Notes: generated by a model from the sequence alone, not told the origin. A stretch of DNA of 64,000 nt from Vibrio sp. HB236076 (GCF_040957575.1 NZ_CP162602.1:620001-684000); one strand, 5' to 3'; shown: positions 34,870 through 44,993, counted from the stretch's first letter. A program made the numbers and translations.

Positions 34870-35532
34870 ATGAGTTTGGGGTATTGGTTTAAAAAGGGCA
34901 GCGTTTGCGGCGCCCTCATGGTGTTAGTGATGAAGACAACCACGGCTTGGGCTCATCCACACTCTTGGATTGACACCACCACTACGATTGAAGGAGATGG
35001 CCAATCGATTACGGGGTTTCATATGGCGTGGACTTTTGATCCAATGACCACGGCCTACATGCTTGATGGTGAAGACATGTCTGCCAGTCAGCGCGAGCAA
35101 ACCCTGCACAAGGTGGCCTTATCTGTGATCAATAATATGCTGTCGAGCCACTACTTTACCTACTTTTTTGAGCCTGATGGCAAAACGCCGATCCGCTATC
35201 AACAAGTCGACACCGCCACTCTCACCATGGACAAAGGCAAAGCGACATTGCGCTTTGATTTGCCCTTGGTCAAGCCGTATCCCTTTAATGGCAACTCGCT
35301 CACCCTCAAAATCTTTGATCCAACGTATTACGTTGACATGTCGTGGGACGATAAGCACCCATTGCAATTATCAGACACGTTGCGCTCTCACTGCCAGGCC
35401 CAAATTATTGAGCCCAATCCAACGCCCAAACAAGTCAGTTATGCGATGTCGATTCCCGCCGACGCCGACCCTGACGACGCGCTGGGGCAACTCTTCACTC
35501 AAACTGCCAAAATCACCTGTGAGCCATCTTAA
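34870..35532 (+). CDS. zevA: ZevA-like periplasmic zinc-binding protein (DUF1007)
   Basis: This 220-residue secreted protein has a hydrophobic signal segment (GALMVLVMKTTTAWA), and the mature protein begins AHPHSWIDTT with two histidines at the N-terminus. The DUF1007 pattern includes GFHMAWTFDPMTTAYML and DVSW-type region VDMSWDDKHPL. In Haemophilus influenzae, ZevA/ZevB support growth at low zinc. The start at 34870 is the ATG; GTG codons at 34861 and 34864 are alternatives, with no clear Shine-Dalgarno. zevB follows after 20 bases, and the Zur-box unit is upstream. Confidence 0.85.
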   Translation: MSLGYWFKKGSVCGALMVLVMKTTTAWAHPHSWIDTTTTIEGDGQSITGFHMAWTFDPMTTAYMLDGEDMSASQREQTLHKVALSVINNMLSSHYFTYFFEPDGKTPIRYQQVDTATLTMDKGKATLRFDLPLVKPYPFNGNSLTLKIFDPTYYVDMSWDDKHPLQLSDTLRSHCQAQIIEPNPTPKQVSYAMSIPADADPDDALGQLFTQTAKITCEPS

Positions 35533-35552
35533 GGCTGGCAAAGGAATCTGTT

Positions 35553-36647
35553 ATGTCGTCCGTTTCTCATTCTAAATCTGAATCTCCCCACCAAGAGGCC
35601 GACTCAGCGGCGCCGATAGCCCCTGCTCAAACCAAACGAGCTTTTAAGGTGATATGGCAAAGTGTGGCCTTAATCGCCCTTGTTGCGGCCGGTTATGGCA
35701 TATGGTGGCAATGGCCAACGATTTTGCTTACCTCGCTCCAATGGCAAAAACAACTGGTCAATCAAATGAGTGAGTTGCTCTATCTCACCCATCAAAACCG
35801 CGAATCCATGTGGCAATTGGCGCAAATTAGCTTTTTATATGGCATGTTCCACTCATTGGGGCCTGGTCACGGCAAAGTGGTGGTGAGTACCTATTTGGCC
35901 ACCCACAATACCAAAATCAAAATCGGACTTTATATCACCATCATCTCGGCGTTGGTGCAAGCGGTGACGGCGATTGTGTTAGTGACAGGCGTCTTATTGG
36001 TGCTTGAAGCGTCGATGCGCCACTTAAATGGCGTGGTTAATCAGTTCTTCCACGCCAGTTATGCCGGGGTGTTTTTGCTCGGTGGTTACATTGTATGGCA
36101 GGGGATAAAGCAATGGCGCCGCGGCCGCGCTTCAGATCATACTCACGACCATCACCATCACCATCACCATCACCATCACGGAGAGCATAGTCACGACGAA
36201 ATCCATCATGCTCACAACCACCATCACGGTGAACATGACCACCACCACAGTGCAGACTGCGGCTGTGGTCACAAACACTTAGCCTCCGCCGACGAGCTCA
36301 ATCAGGCCACCACACTTAAAGAGTACGCCGCCATGGTGATCAGTATTGGCTTGCGGCCGTGTACCGGCGCAGTCTTGGTGTTGTTTTTTGCCAATTTGGC
36401 CGATGTCTATTGGTTGGGCGTGGTCAGCAGTTTTTTAATGGCCGTCGGCACGGCCATCACGACCTCAAGCATTGCGCTGATGACTGTATCGGGACGTAAA
36501 TTTGTCCGCTTCTATTTAAAAGACTCAAGTGTGACGCGCATTAACATATGGCCTTGGCTGCGTATGGCGGCAGGGCTGTTGTTAATGCTGGTGGCGGTGA
36601 TTTTATTTAATCAAGGCGGTTTTGGTATGTCGCCAATGTTTAATTGA
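35553..36647 (+). CDS. zevB: ZevB-like membrane transporter with a His-rich loop
   Basis: This 364-residue protein has about seven membrane helices in two groups. The first group holds the motif GMFHSLGPGHGKVVVSTYL (near residue 101) and the second ISIGLRPCTGAVLVLFFANL. Both are marks of the NiCoT/RcnA-like family. A loop at about residues 190-245 is extremely His-rich, with ten consecutive His and a CGCGHKH end, and probably binds metal in the cytoplasm or periplasm. Its partner ZevA is the preceding gene. The family's direction of transport is debated; I infer uptake from the pairing. Confidence 0.85.
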   Translation: MSSVSHSKSESPHQEADSAAPIAPAQTKRAFKVIWQSVALIALVAAGYGIWWQWPTILLTSLQWQKQLVNQMSELLYLTHQNRESMWQLAQISFLYGMFHSLGPGHGKVVVSTYLATHNTKIKIGLYITIISALVQAVTAIVLVTGVLLVLEASMRHLNGVVNQFFHASYAGVFLLGGYIVWQGIKQWRRGRASDHTHDHHHHHHHHHHGEHSHDEIHHAHNHHHGEHDHHHSADCGCGHKHLASADELNQATTLKEYAAMVISIGLRPCTGAVLVLFFANLADVYWLGVVSSFLMAVGTAITTSSIALMTVSGRKFVRFYLKDSSVTRINIWPWLRMAAGLLLMLVAVILFNQGGFGMSPMFN

Positions 36648-36710
36648 TGTGATATGCCGCGAAGGCCACGATTGAATCAAATTGGAAAGGGAATTTTTGT
36701 TCACAAAGGG

Positions 36711-36853
36711 TGAGAAGCAAATAACCAGGTAGGGTAGACCTTTTATTTTTCCCTGCGTCGCAGAGGTTTTTTTACATCATTTCAGTAACCAATAACCAAA
36801 TGACGGATCGACATTTGAACTGAAACCATGAACAGGTTGTTATTTGCTTCTCA
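36711..36853. repeat. 143-bp element bounded by perfect 15-bp inverted repeats
   Basis: TGAGAAGCAAATAAC (36711-36725) and its exact complement (36839-36853) flank 113 bases. Inside lies a hairpin with seven T (36750-36777). There is no coding frame and no target-site duplication. It resembles a MITE-like remnant, but a chance or structural repeat cannot be excluded. Confidence 0.55.
36750..36777 (+). terminator. Probable terminator of the znu/zev unit
   Basis: CCCTGC pairs with GCAGAGG-type sequence around GTC and is followed by seven T. It lies within the 143-base inverted-repeat element downstream of zevB. Confidence 0.6.
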
Positions 36854-36907
36854 AAATGGTCTTTACTCTGGCCGATCGCTAACCAGAGTAAAGTTCAGTG
36901 CTAATGG

Positions 36908-38101
36908 CTAATTAAACGCTCGTGCTAAGCGCCCTTGGCCATGGTATTGATACTGCTCTGCAAGGTGGTTAATCAATATCGATTCACCCGCTTTTAAGGT
37001 GATGGTTTTGGTTGGGTGATCGACGGTAATTTCCCCTTCAATACAAAAGAGAATCTCGGCGCTGCGCACAAACAAGGTGTTTTCCATCGGCTCTACGGTC
37101 ACGATTTCAAAGGCAAAATCATCAACCGGAATCGGGTAACTCAAGCGACCTTGTTTATTTACAGGAGCTAATTTTAAGTCCTGAGGTTCAATACTGACAA
37201 ATTTTGTATTGGCGATCAGCTCTGGCACATCAATGTACTTAGGAGTTAAACCAGCTCGAAGCACATTGTCTGAATTGGCCATGATTTCCAAAGCAGTCCC
37301 TTCGACATACGCATGTGGGGTTTCTGCGTGTAAAAACATCGCTTCACCTGGTGCCAGTTCAATGGTGTTGAGAAATAAAGGCGCAAATAAACCAATATCC
37401 CCTGGGTAGTGCTCGCGAAATGAGCGCGCGTATTGCAAGGCTTCTCGCGCCATAAACGAAGTCACCTTACTGTCGATAGCGCGGTTTAATTCTTCTAACG
37501 CCACGCTTTTACGTTCGCCTTCCAAGGTCATTAACGCCGAAAAGAAACTCTGTAACTGCTGCTTACCCGGCGCCGCTTTTAAGGCTTCGATGTTGCTTTG
37601 CAGGCTGTCTATCTTGGCTTGTTCGAATAGGCTAATAATATCTTTGATAGGTCTAAAGCCATTCATAGCTTTATAAAAGGTTAGCGCGTAAACCAGTTCA
37701 GGCTTGTGGTTTGGATCCTTGTAATTGCGATGGGCAGCGTTTAAAGGGATCCCTTGTTGGTTCTCTCGCTCAAAGCCTATTTCGGCATTGGCTTTGTTGG
37801 GGTGTACCTGAATCGAAAGTGGGGTTTTAGCGGCCAATACCTTAAACAGAAAAGGCAACTCGCCAAAACGGCTTGACGTATAAGTGCCTAAAACCGCCGC
37901 TTTATCTTGATTGATGATCTCTGAGATCAGCGCATCGGTTCCGGCGATTTTTGAGCAGCCATTGGGGTGAGCCCCCATCCACATTTCCGCTTGGGGTTCA
38001 CCGCTTGGGTTGGCAATGCCAAACAATTCTTCAATCGACGTTTGGCTGCCCCACGAATAGTGTTGAATGGGGTTATCGAGCTTAAATAATAAATCAGACA
38101 T
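36908..38101 (-). CDS. manA: Mannose-6-phosphate isomerase, class I
   Basis: This 397-residue zinc enzyme converts mannose 6-phosphate to fructose 6-phosphate. Zinc-ligand motifs are seen: QVHPNKANAEIGF near residue 97 and HAETPHAYVEGTALEIMANSD near 255-275, with the C-terminal cupin region GEITVDHPTKTI. As the last gene of the mng unit it handles the mannose-6-phosphate released by MngB. A nine-base gap separates it from the glycerate kinase gene. A second manA elsewhere in the genome is likely. Confidence 0.93.
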   Translation of the reverse strand: MSDLLFKLDNPIQHYSWGSQTSIEELFGIANPSGEPQAEMWMGAHPNGCSKIAGTDALISEIINQDKAAVLGTYTSSRFGELPFLFKVLAAKTPLSIQVHPNKANAEIGFERENQQGIPLNAAHRNYKDPNHKPELVYALTFYKAMNGFRPIKDIISLFEQAKIDSLQSNIEALKAAPGKQQLQSFFSALMTLEGERKSVALEELNRAIDSKVTSFMAREALQYARSFREHYPGDIGLFAPLFLNTIELAPGEAMFLHAETPHAYVEGTALEIMANSDNVLRAGLTPKYIDVPELIANTKFVSIEPQDLKLAPVNKQGRLSYPIPVDDFAFEIVTVEPMENTLFVRSAEILFCIEGEITVDHPTKTITLKAGESILINHLAEQYQYHGQGRLARAFN

Positions 38102-38110
38102 AATGAGCCT

Positions 38111-39250
38111 CTACGACAACTGCTGGCCAAGGCGAAGTGTGGCAGCAATGTTGCGCGAAGTGCGGATAACATTGGCTTCAGCTTCGGCCAAAACTTGGGG
38201 TAATGCTTGTGGTGAGCGAACACTGTCAAAGACAGCGGTTATTTTCGAATACAAAGGCGTCAGATCTCGTCCATTGGAACCGGCAATCGCAATCACGGGG
38301 ATGGCGAGTTCTGCGGCCAGTGAGGCGATGCCCCAGGGGGTTTTGCCTTGTACGGTTTGGTGATCCATCTGCCCTTCACCGGTGATGAGTAAATCGCTGC
38401 CGGCGATGACGTCTTTGGCATTGAGCATGCTAAGCACCATGTCTATACCGGCCACCATTTGTAAATCAAACGCGACAGAAAGCCCCAGTGGTGTGCCGCC
38501 TGCAGCGCCAAACCCTTTAGTGGTATGGGGGTCAAAAGACGTATGCAGTTGTGCCACACTGGCAAAGTCGGCTAAGGCGATGTCGAGAGCATCGACCATC
38601 TCAGCCGTCGCCCCTTTTTGTGGGCCAAACACCACACTGGCGCCATGTTGACCGTACAACGGGTTATCGACATCACACGCCACAATCAACTCGACGTGTT
38701 GGCAGCGAGGATCGAGATCGGTGACATCGATTTCGGCCAGATTCGACAAGGCTGCACCGCCTCTGGGTAACGTTTGACCTTGGGCATCGAGTAACCGTCC
38801 ACCAAGTGCTTCGATAATGCCGGCACCGCCATCATTGGTGGCACTGCCTCCTAAGCCGAGGACAATTTTATCCACGCCAAGGGAAAGGGCTTGGCGGATA
38901 ATTTGGCCGGTTCCATAGGTCGAGGTGATCATAGGGTTACGCTCACTGATGGGCAGTAAATCAAGCCCCGAGGCGGCCGCTATTTCAATCAAAGCGGTTT
39001 TGCCTTTATCCAGCAATGCCCATTGCGCAGACACAAGTTCGCCATTCGGGCCTTCAACGCAACTGGTTTGCCACTCACCACCGAGTTGTGCCATCAGTAC
39101 TTCGACCGTCCCTTCACCGCCATCGGCCAAGGGCAGGTGAAGGTAGTCAGCCTCTGGGTAAATGGCTTTGAAGCCTTGCTCCACTGCGACACAAACCTGC
39201 TTGGCACTGAGCGATTCTTTAAAGGAGTCAGGTGCGATTACAATCTTCAT
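38111..39250 (-). CDS. Glycerate kinase, type I
   Basis: This 379-residue kinase phosphorylates glycerate. Motifs are IAPDSFKESLSAKQVCVAVE at the N-terminus, HLPLADGGEGTVEVL, GLGGSATNDGGAGIIEALGG and ITGEGQMDHQTVQGKTPWGI. It belongs to the GarK/GlxK group. It acts on the glycerate made by the alpha-mannosidase of the same unit and so completes that branch. Whether the product is 2- or 3-phosphoglycerate cannot be told by eye. A tight 10-base hairpin (39262-39285) sits between it and mngB. Confidence 0.92.
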   Translation of the reverse strand: MKIVIAPDSFKESLSAKQVCVAVEQGFKAIYPEADYLHLPLADGGEGTVEVLMAQLGGEWQTSCVEGPNGELVSAQWALLDKGKTALIEIAAASGLDLLPISERNPMITSTYGTGQIIRQALSLGVDKIVLGLGGSATNDGGAGIIEALGGRLLDAQGQTLPRGGAALSNLAEIDVTDLDPRCQHVELIVACDVDNPLYGQHGASVVFGPQKGATAEMVDALDIALADFASVAQLHTSFDPHTTKGFGAAGGTPLGLSVAFDLQMVAGIDMVLSMLNAKDVIAGSDLLITGEGQMDHQTVQGKTPWGIASLAAELAIPVIAIAGSNGRDLTPLYSKITAVFDSVRSPQALPQVLAEAEANVIRTSRNIAATLRLGQQLS

Positions 39251-39261
39251 TTGACTTACCT

Positions 39262-39285
39262 TGGCACCGCAGTAGTGCGGTGCCA
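39262..39285. other. Hairpin between mngB and the glycerate kinase gene
   Basis: TGGCACCGCA and TGCGGTGCCA pair around GTAG. It has no T-run, so it is a processing or mRNA-stability element rather than a terminator. Confidence 0.7.
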
Positions 39286-39292
39286 GTTTGGG

Positions 39293-41932
39293 TTAAAATT
39301 TAACTTGGAACGATTTCACTTGGCACGGTTTTAATTCGCCAAACGATTGACTGTCGACGGCAGTTTCGAGCAGAGCTTCATCCAGTTGCGTTTCTTGCCA
39401 TTGTGTCACTGGGCTAGTGAAAGCGACGCTATCGGCAATCGTATCTGTTTCTGATGGGTTATAGACACGTAAGATCAGGGCTTCACGGTCTTCGGCTTTC
39501 TTCAATACGCTCAGTACCGCACCGTCAATCGACTTATTCAGTAAGCTGTAGGACAGTGGTAAGTTTTGCTCACCGACGTTGAGCTTCATCGCGTTGTACG
39601 GAATCTTGTTGTAGCACTGAATTGGGGTGACGTTCTCACGTGCCGCTGCCATGACATTGGCAGAGAGGTGATCGCCTTTAAAGCCAAATAACGCAAATTC
39701 GCACACGATTTTGCCGCGTACTTGCGAGTCTGGCGCTGGGATCTTAATACCAGACGGGCGTCCAGGGCGAAGCAGAAGATTCTCTTTGCCAAGGACACCA
39801 ACCCCTCTAAACAGTGTCAAGGCAAAGGTGTCACGCTCTTGGTTGCCTTGGCTGGAGATGATTTCAAACTCTCTCAGACCATTGGTCATAACAGCGATAC
39901 CGCCTTGTTTGTTTTCGACTGCGGCGAAGTTCATCAACTGATAAACCGGCACAGGGGCTTCTTTCCAACCGTCTTTTTCCCAGTTCGCCATTTCGGCATC
40001 GTCAGTTGGGCGAGTGATCAAGCCAAATTGGTTATCAGCGACCACGGTTTTCGAAACAAATGGCGTTGGCACTAACACGCGCACACGGTGGTCATCGGCT
40101 TGGTTGTCGAGCTCCATACGCACTTCAATGCGACGTGAACCTTGTTTTAGCGTCACTTGGCAATCGATGTCGACATAACCATTTTTCTCTTCTCCCGCTT
40201 CACGCTCCGCTAAATCCGCAGGGACAGGCATACGAGCTTGAATTGACGCCACCGACTGGAAGCCTTGGTGATCAATCTCGATGGTGTGTTGACATTCATC
40301 GGAATACAGAAGCCACTCACGACGAGAAGGAGAGTAGTCATATTCATCGCCATCATCAGAGCCATCTTCGATTTTGAGTGCTTGCTCATAAACATGATCT
40401 GAGGCTTTATCGAGAATGGTTAACGTGCCGTTGGTATTGACATTAATGCGGTAAAACTCGTTCTCTAATACATTGTCGCCTGACTCGGCCGATTTGAGCA
40501 GGCCGCGCTCATTGCCTTTGATGTGTAAAGTGGTAAAGCCCATCGCAGGTACGGTGTATTTAAATTGAATGTCGTATTCAACAAATGGGTCGTAGTTACC
40601 ATAGTGAACGATTTGACGGTCAATTTTACCTGGGTCAATTTCGCGCTGATCTTGGATAAAGTATTCAACCTGGTTGCCATCTTCATCAAAGAGATCAAAA
40701 GACTGAGCGCGAATCGTAATTGTGGTGTTAATGATTTCTTCGCGCTCATAAGGCATAAGGTTGAACAGGGCCAGTTTGTCACAACCTTCTTTGGCTGGCA
40801 TATGATCAACAATTTTACGTTTGTAGAAGTTAATCAAGTTGGTGGCCATGTCGTCGGCTAAGATGTAACGGTTTAAGATCTCGGCATGAACCTTGTCTGA
40901 GCAGCAACAGCCAATCGAGTCGTGAGCGTGGTTTTTCATGCTCTCTTTCCACATTTTTTCAATCAGGCCGTGGTGATATTCAAAACCCAGTTTCCAAGCG
41001 ATAGACGCAAGCGGCTCTAGAATATTAACAATTTTGTTTTCCACTTCAGCGTGGATGAGTTTGATATCCATACGAGTTGAAGAAATGGTGCGGTGAACAC
41101 GCATGTATTTACCATCGTTGAACTCGCCTTTGATGGTATCCAATTTCTCTCTTTGCTCTTCTAGAAGGGCAAAGATGTCTTCATAGCGACTCATGTGGAA
41201 CGATTTGTCTGGGTAAATCTCTCTGAGTTTGTCCATGACCTCAAAAATATCTTGCTGAATCGGCATTTGGTCATGGCCGTTTGGCAATAAGATATTTTTA
41301 GTGACAGATGGTTTTTCTAATACCGGGAAGTATTTATCTAGGCGGGCACGCAGGCCGGCTTCGTCTTGTGGCAAGTATTTACCAATCGCATAACCCAAAG
41401 GCAGTACTTGAGCAATGACTTCACTGCCGTCGTTGGATTGCCAAACGAACTCGGTTTTGTCAGTGCCGTGACGCTCAGAGCAGCCGCGCCAGAACATAGC
41501 ATGACGAATACCAAAGCCTTGATAAATGGCGGGCAGTTGTGAGCTCATCGAAAATGAATCTGGCAAATAGCCAATTTTCATCGGTTCGCCAAGTTCAAGA
41601 CAGTCACGAAGGCCGTACATCATGTTGCGCACGATCGATTCACCTGAAACTTGCATGGTGTCCGTTTGAGAGTACCAAGGGCCGATGATTAATTTTCCGG
41701 CTTGTACCAGCTTGCGAACGCGCTCTTTGTTTTCCGGTTTGATGGCAAAGTAGTCTTCAATGACTGCCGTTTGGCCATCGAGAACGTAATATTTGTAATC
41801 GGGATCATTCTCCAAACGGGTCATGATCTCTTCCATGTTGTTGACAAGGAGAATGCGAGACTCTTCCGTGGTGAAATACCATTCACGGTCCCAGTGCATG
41901 TGTGGAGTAATATGAACGCGAGTATCAGTCAT
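39293..41932 (-). CDS. mngB: Mannosylglycerate hydrolase, GH38 alpha-mannosidase
   Basis: This 879-residue protein has the GH38 catalytic domain at residues 1-270 ([16 protein letters not shown] at the N-terminus and the nucleophile region [20 protein letters not shown]). It has a middle domain and a C-terminal beta domain near residues 500-870. MngB splits 2-O-(6-phospho-alpha-mannosyl)-D-glycerate into mannose 6-phosphate and glycerate. Operon partners MngA, ManA and glycerate kinase support the specific call over generic alpha-mannosidase. Length equals that of the E. coli enzyme. Catalytic residues appear intact. Confidence 0.93.
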   Translation of the reverse strand: MTDTRVHITPHMHWDREWYFTTEESRILLVNNMEEIMTRLENDPDYKYYVLDGQTAVIEDYFAIKPENKERVRKLVQAGKLIIGPWYSQTDTMQVSGESIVRNMMYGLRDCLELGEPMKIGYLPDSFSMSSQLPAIYQGFGIRHAMFWRGCSERHGTDKTEFVWQSNDGSEVIAQVLPLGYAIGKYLPQDEAGLRARLDKYFPVLEKPSVTKNILLPNGHDQMPIQQDIFEVMDKLREIYPDKSFHMSRYEDIFALLEEQREKLDTIKGEFNDGKYMRVHRTISSTRMDIKLIHAEVENKIVNILEPLASIAWKLGFEYHHGLIEKMWKESMKNHAHDSIGCCCSDKVHAEILNRYILADDMATNLINFYKRKIVDHMPAKEGCDKLALFNLMPYEREEIINTTITIRAQSFDLFDEDGNQVEYFIQDQREIDPGKIDRQIVHYGNYDPFVEYDIQFKYTVPAMGFTTLHIKGNERGLLKSAESGDNVLENEFYRINVNTNGTLTILDKASDHVYEQALKIEDGSDDGDEYDYSPSRREWLLYSDECQHTIEIDHQGFQSVASIQARMPVPADLAEREAGEEKNGYVDIDCQVTLKQGSRRIEVRMELDNQADDHRVRVLVPTPFVSKTVVADNQFGLITRPTDDAEMANWEKDGWKEAPVPVYQLMNFAAVENKQGGIAVMTNGLREFEIISSQGNQERDTFALTLFRGVGVLGKENLLLRPGRPSGIKIPAPDSQVRGKIVCEFALFGFKGDHLSANVMAAARENVTPIQCYNKIPYNAMKLNVGEQNLPLSYSLLNKSIDGAVLSVLKKAEDREALILRVYNPSETDTIADSVAFTSPVTQWQETQLDEALLETAVDSQSFGELKPCQVKSFQVKF

Positions 41933-42049
41933 AGTCTTTTACCATTAGGCCACGTGTGCCTGTTTGTTTGTAAATCAAATTCTCATCGAGAGATGAATCT
42001 TGTATCGATAACCATTGTGAAAAGCATCGGCCATCACAGGCTAAGGAGT

Positions 42050-42082
42050 TGTCTCAGAGTTGACAGTCAGAACTCTGAGACA
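42050..42082. other. Hairpin between mngA and mngB
   Basis: TGTCTCAGAGTT and AACTCTGAGACA pair over 12 bases with a nine-base loop. No T-run follows on the minus strand. It likely marks an mRNA processing or stability site in the operon. Confidence 0.7.
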
Positions 42083-42087
42083 GGGTG

Positions 42088-44019
42088 TTACTGCGCTGTT
42101 GATTGAGCAGAAAATTTACCGTTTTTCACCGCATGGGCACGCCAAGTGATCAATGTGAGCGTCGAGATAATCGCGCCGATGACGGCTGCGCCAAACCAGA
42201 TAGCAGCGGCTAAGAAAGCCCCAACGCCAGCGTCGTGAAGCAAGAAGATAGAGAAGATCCCAGCCCCAGGTGTTGACAAACCTAAACCGGCTGCGCCAAC
42301 CATTGCGCCTGTGACCACGGAGCCGAGTAAGAACGAACCAATCACACGAATCGGATCTTCAATCGCCATTGGAATGGCCCCTTCGGTGATCCCAGCCAGA
42401 CCAAGTAACCAAGTGGACTTACCGGTTTCAATTTCAAAATCTTTAAATAAACGCGGTGCCATTAGTGTTGAGGCGGTCACGGTAAAGGCCGAGACCATTT
42501 TCACCGCGCCAAAGATGGCGTATGGGCCGTAGACACCATTGGCCATAGCGCCAAGACAAAAAGCATAAGCGGCTTTATTGACCGGGCCACCAAGGTCAAA
42601 GGAAACAAAGAAGCCAATCACAGCACCGAGTAAAATCGCATTGGTCCCCGACATGCCATTCAGCCAATCGGTTAAGCCTTGGTTTAACCAAGCGACCGGT
42701 TTACCGATGACAAACAGCATCAATGAGCCAGCGACTAAGGTGCCGATAACCGGATAGAGGTAGAAGGTTAAGAAGCCATTAAACGCTGGGGTCAGACGCA
42801 CGTTTTGTTTTACCCAACGCATGACGTAACCGGCCAGTATTCCGCCGACAACACCGCCTAAAAAGCCAGAGCCAATCAGGTTGGCTGCGATACCGGCGGC
42901 AAAGCCTGGCCCAAGAGCGGGTTTATCCGCTAAAGAATAAGCCGTATAAGCGGCCAGTACCGGTACCATTAAGGTGCCAAGCAAGCCACCACCGAGTTTG
43001 CGATACATCCATAGCCAAGAGCCTTCTTCGGCGTACAAATCTTGTAGGTCAAACATTTGTGCGAGTAACACGGCAACGGCCAACACGGTGCCGCCGGCGA
43101 CAATTAAGGGCACAGCGTAAGAAATACCGGACAGCAGTGCTTGCTTAAGCTCGGTTTTGAGACCGAGTTTTTTCGGCGTTTGTGTTTCGCTGTGGGTTTT
43201 ACGAGTGCCTGTATCACGGTTACCCGCGTCGAGTGCCTCATTTAAAATGCGCTCAGCGTGTCGAATCGGTTCAGCTACCGGCACTTCAACTCGAGGGATG
43301 CCTTCGAAGCGCTCAATTTCTTTGATGGCCACTTCGGCCGCGAAGACCACTGCCGTCGCTTCATTGAGCTGTGCGGCGGTTAAGCGGTCTTCAATACCAT
43401 TGGCGCCTTGTTTTTCAACGTGTACGTTAATACCGAGTTTGGCACCGGTTTTTTCCAAATACTCAGCGGCCATATACGTGTGGGCAATTCCGGCTGGGCA
43501 AGCGGTGACACAGACAACGGTTGGGTTATTTGTATTTGATTTGTATTCTTTTATCTGTTCATCATCTTGTGAATCGAGCAGTGAGAGGATCTCTTCTGCG
43601 CTGGTGGCCTTGAGCACGGCGTCTCTAATATCATCGTCGACAAGTGTGGTGGTTAGGCTGGTCAAAAGTTGCATGTGGGTTGATCCAGCTTCGGCATTGG
43701 GAATCGCGATTAAGAAGATAAGATTGACATCTTCTTCTTCATCGAGACCTTGCCATTTCACGTCTTCTCTTAGTGTTGCAACGGCGAAAGCCGCTTCCTT
43801 AACCGCATCGGTTTTACCGTGAGGGACAGCTAAGCCTTCACCTAGTGCGGTCGGGCCTTCTTCCTCACGGGTAAAAACGGCGTCTAAAAAAGCCGCTTTG
43901 TCGTGTAATTTTCCTTGCTGATCCAACTGCTCAGCAAGATGGTTTATCGCGTCTTCACGACTGGTAAATGTCGTTTGTAGGGTGATCAGCGATGGGTGGG
44001 TAATAGATGATAATTTCAT
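42088..44019 (-). CDS. mngA: Mannosylglycerate PTS transporter, EIIABC fusion
   Basis: This 643-residue PTS protein has an EIIA domain (residues 1-150; active His67 in GEGLAVPHGKTDAV), an EIIB domain (165-270; active Cys174 in VTACPAGIAHTYMAAEYLEK) and a fructose-type EIIC domain (about 290-630, roughly eight membrane helices). It takes up and phosphorylates 2-O-alpha-mannosyl-D-glycerate. The order A-B-C matches the E. coli protein. It heads the operon and is divergent from mngR. Confidence 0.95.
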   Translation of the reverse strand: MKLSSITHPSLITLQTTFTSREDAINHLAEQLDQQGKLHDKAAFLDAVFTREEEGPTALGEGLAVPHGKTDAVKEAAFAVATLREDVKWQGLDEEEDVNLIFLIAIPNAEAGSTHMQLLTSLTTTLVDDDIRDAVLKATSAEEILSLLDSQDDEQIKEYKSNTNNPTVVCVTACPAGIAHTYMAAEYLEKTGAKLGINVHVEKQGANGIEDRLTAAQLNEATAVVFAAEVAIKEIERFEGIPRVEVPVAEPIRHAERILNEALDAGNRDTGTRKTHSETQTPKKLGLKTELKQALLSGISYAVPLIVAGGTVLAVAVLLAQMFDLQDLYAEEGSWLWMYRKLGGGLLGTLMVPVLAAYTAYSLADKPALGPGFAAGIAANLIGSGFLGGVVGGILAGYVMRWVKQNVRLTPAFNGFLTFYLYPVIGTLVAGSLMLFVIGKPVAWLNQGLTDWLNGMSGTNAILLGAVIGFFVSFDLGGPVNKAAYAFCLGAMANGVYGPYAIFGAVKMVSAFTVTASTLMAPRLFKDFEIETGKSTWLLGLAGITEGAIPMAIEDPIRVIGSFLLGSVVTGAMVGAAGLGLSTPGAGIFSIFLLHDAGVGAFLAAAIWFGAAVIGAIISTLTLITWRAHAVKNGKFSAQSTAQ

Positions 44020-44270
44020 TCTTGTTGTCCCAATCTTGTATTGTTTTGTTTCGCGATAATAATACCAATCTAAGTCAAGTTTTCTGTGATCTTGATCTTA
44101 TTTGTATTAAATAGGTATTTATTGTTTTTGTCAATGATCTGAGTTTTGGGTTATTTGACTGTTATTGGTATTGGTATACGGGTAAAACATTTATCATCTA
44201 ACGATTGAATGTTAGTGGCTTACCTTTATAGAATAGACCCTAATAAAGAGTTGAGAAGATTGAGGTAATC
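44020..44270. promoter_or_regulatory. mngA / mngR divergent control region
   Basis: AATACCAAT (44061-44069) and its inverted form ATTGGTATT (44164-44172) are 103 bases apart. The right copy continues as a tandem TTGGTATTGGTATACGGG, with a GTATAC dyad at 44174-44179 that resembles HutC-type operators. These are candidate MngR sites, not proven. Confidence 0.5.
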
Positions 44271-44990
44271 ATGGCAAGACTGCCAATGTATCGACAGATT
44301 GCAGATGCGATAAGAGAACGGATCAGTGATGGTATTTATGAGGTCGGGACGGCCTTACCGACAGAAGCTCAATTGCGTGAAGATTTTGCTTGCAGTCGAG
44401 TGACAGTAAGGCAAGCCTTAAAGCTTTTGATTGAAAATGGCGAATTAGAGAGTGTGCAAGGCAGCGGCACTTACGTCAAAGAGCAAAAAGTTAATTATGA
44501 CATCTACCAACAAAGTAGTTTTGCCGAGAAATGGGCTCACCTTAACGCTGATATTCACAGTGATGTGCTCACCTTCGAAGTGGTGAAAGCCACATTGAGT
44601 TTAGCGGAGCTGTTGAATGTGCAGGAAAATGAGGTCTTGTATCATGTGATCCGGGTTCGTTACTTAGACAAAAAACCCATTACTGTGGAGGAAACCTGGT
44701 TACCGACATCGTTGTTTCCCGACTTAACCTATCAAGTGATGCAAGGCTCTAAATATCATTACATAGAGAAGACGAAAGGGTTAACGATTGATAGAAGTGA
44801 ACAAGAAATCATTCCTGTCTTGCCGCCTGCAGACATCGCCGATTTATTACACATCGATCCTGGGCAACCCATTATTGAAAAGCGCAACCGCGGTTTTTTA
44901 AATGGCGATGTGGTGTTTGAATACAGTCGCAACTATTTTAAAACCACCGATTATAAATTTACTTTAGTGGCTAAGCGGCATAAACGATAA
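44271..44990 (+). CDS. mngR: Mannosylglycerate operon repressor, GntR/HutC family
   Basis: This 239-residue protein has a GntR winged helix (residues 5-70; MYRQIADAIRERISDGIYEV, then FACSRVTVRQALKLL) and a UTRA effector domain (residues 90-230). E. coli MngR, also called FarR, represses mngAB. Its divergent place beside mngA supports the call; mannosylglycerate or its phosphate is the presumed effector. A GAG-containing ribosome-binding site precedes the start. Confidence 0.9.
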   Translation: MARLPMYRQIADAIRERISDGIYEVGTALPTEAQLREDFACSRVTVRQALKLLIENGELESVQGSGTYVKEQKVNYDIYQQSSFAEKWAHLNADIHSDVLTFEVVKATLSLAELLNVQENEVLYHVIRVRYLDKKPITVEETWLPTSLFPDLTYQVMQGSKYHYIEKTKGLTIDRSEQEIIPVLPPADIADLLHIDPGQPIIEKRNRGFLNGDVVFEYSRNYFKTTDYKFTLVAKRHKR

Positions 44991-44993
44991 GTG

